The position numbers and the translations under genes are program-made. Source: Gyrodactylus bullatarudis (Eukaryota; Platyhelminthes; Monogenea; Gyrodactylidea; Gyrodactylidae). Taken from it: a stretch of DNA of 29,091 nt. The DNA is taken from NCBI GenBank assembly GCA_012064415.1, contig SSNU01000206.1, positions 78,630-107,720 of the forward strand. The letters run 5' to 3'. The notes below the pieces were generated by a model. It saw nothing but the letters and a program-made list of their open reading frames with translations, ran no database searches and was not told the DNA's origin. Within the stretch, counting starts at the first letter, position 1. Each line of letters opens with the position of its first letter. Below, piece by piece: positions 28,206 to 29,091 of the stretch.

Positions 28206-28412
28206 TAAATTCCTATCAGTCCACGTTATACAACGAATACTATGTAAATTTTACATTGATAATATATAGAATATACAGACTGAGCTTTGTGATAATTACA
28301 GAGAATTTTCAGTTAAACAAATGAAAATTTTATTCATGCAATACTTCAACTAAAAACCAAAGATTGAATAGGGAGTTTTGATATACCTTCATTCATTATT
28401 TTAACTGTAACA
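28206..28412 (+). repeat. Dispersed repeat, direct partner of 19425-19650
   Basis: Same words and order as at 19425-19650 (TTATACAACGAATACTATG, TTTTCAGTTAAAC, GGGAGTTTTGATAT, TTTAACTGTAACA). The two copies are the same way round, about 8.8 kb apart. Confidence 0.7.
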
Positions 28413-29091
28413 CATACAGAATTTAAAGTATTTCAAGAGAATCAAAGACACAGCGTTAATAGAGAGTTAAAGTTATCTAATGTAGATCAGAGTTCTGAAC
28501 AAGGTACATCAAACTAAATTGTGTCAAGCATTGAAAAATATTGGATTTCAGACCCTCAGGTCATCATAATTCAAACATTCAAATGGAGCAAACGTTATAA
28601 CCAGTAGAGAGTCATTCCCAGAAAAGACATACTTACCAACCCGCAGACACACAATAGTTGGAACTGAGAAGGTCTGAAAGAAAGAGAAAATCATAAGAAT
28701 GGCTGATAATGGTATGTGAATCATGAAGAAGCCTGATATCCTATTTGAATAAAAGCAAAATGTGCCAAATTGATAATTCATAAAATGTTATTCGAGATTA
28801 CAATATTCAATTTATTCCATTATAAAATATCGGTAATAGTGTAGAATAGCTCCTAAAATTTTTTCTGCCCAAAATTTTTCTAAGTTAAAATTTTTCATGT
28901 CTATCCCCAAAAACACAGGCCCCCTTTTTTCTTTGTTTGGTGTTGTAATGAAACACAATGTATCAAATTATTTATCCCTCATTATTATGAAAGGTTTCTT
29001 TTTGATGAATATCAGTATCCGAATAAAATTTTTGAATTTCTGCTCTAACCAAAATAATCTCTGAAAATCAAGCTTTCTAATGGTACAATTC
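28413..29091. other. AT-rich spacer, no gene seen
   Basis: A 77-codon minus-strand ORF at 28548 has a hydrophobic middle but no motif or repeat support. I do not annotate it. Confidence 0.4.

Noticed and set aside
28548..28781. 77-codon minus-strand ORF with a hydrophobic centre
   Set aside because: Hydrophobicity follows from T-rich codons; no supporting motif, neighbour or repeat.
1..29091. CRISPR array, bacterial operons or rRNA
   Set aside because: No regularly spaced short repeats, no ribosome-binding-site-led gene strings and no rRNA words; all content fits a eukaryotic repeat-rich region.

Overview
The window looks like intergenic DNA from an AT-rich invertebrate nuclear genome, most likely an arthropod; a copepod such as a sea louse is only a guess. 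It is packed with decayed transposable elements. There is no bacterial-style gene organisation, no rRNA, no complete tRNA and no intact host gene that I can recognise. Nearly every ORF with recognisable homology is a transposon fragment.

Layout. 0-0.5 kb: Cys-rich tail of a gypsy-derived (KRBA2/SCAND3-like) integrase. 0.9-1.4 kb: dead Tc1-like transposase. 1.4-2.2 kb: a nearly perfect 299-bp inverted repeat around a tRNA-like promoter. 2.85-4.10 kb: a full-length mariner with TIRs and TA target duplication, inactivated three times. 4.9-5.9 kb: non-autonomous element with about 180-bp TIRs. 6.0-12.0 kb: Penelope-like retroelement (PLE) fragments of two families, interleaved with fold-back elements. 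12.5-16.0 kb: a palindromic element split by about 1 kb of unidentified, once-coding DNA. 16.0-17.8 kb: integrase fragment, fold-back element and PLE remnants. 19.0-22.4 kb: dispersed inverted repeats, a second Cys-rich integrase tail and a weak PLE reverse transcriptase (RT) piece. 23.0-26.6 kb: several PLE pieces, including the best-preserved RT/GIY-YIG ORF with a tandem pair of 3' repeats. 27.1-27.5 kb: a promoter-like block in front of an unidentified ORF. The rest is AT-rich DNA with dispersed repeats.

The pieces that work together belong to the PLEs. These encode an RT fused to a GIY-YIG endonuclease, followed by a pseudo-LTR (pLTR). I find nine sites matching the type I hammerhead ribozyme core: CUGANGA, an invariant 8-nt loop II, GAAA, a short stem III (mostly palindromic), NUH, then a strand that pairs back. 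Most lie where a PLE 3' pLTR should be. Family 1 PLEs also carry a C-terminal extension with a basic cluster and a PIP-box-like QxxIxx[FY]V motif kept in three copies. A recurrent module of CCAAT boxes, a GGGCAGAGAG-like block and a TATA-like box occurs at several loci. It is probably the Pol II promoter of one or more of these elements.
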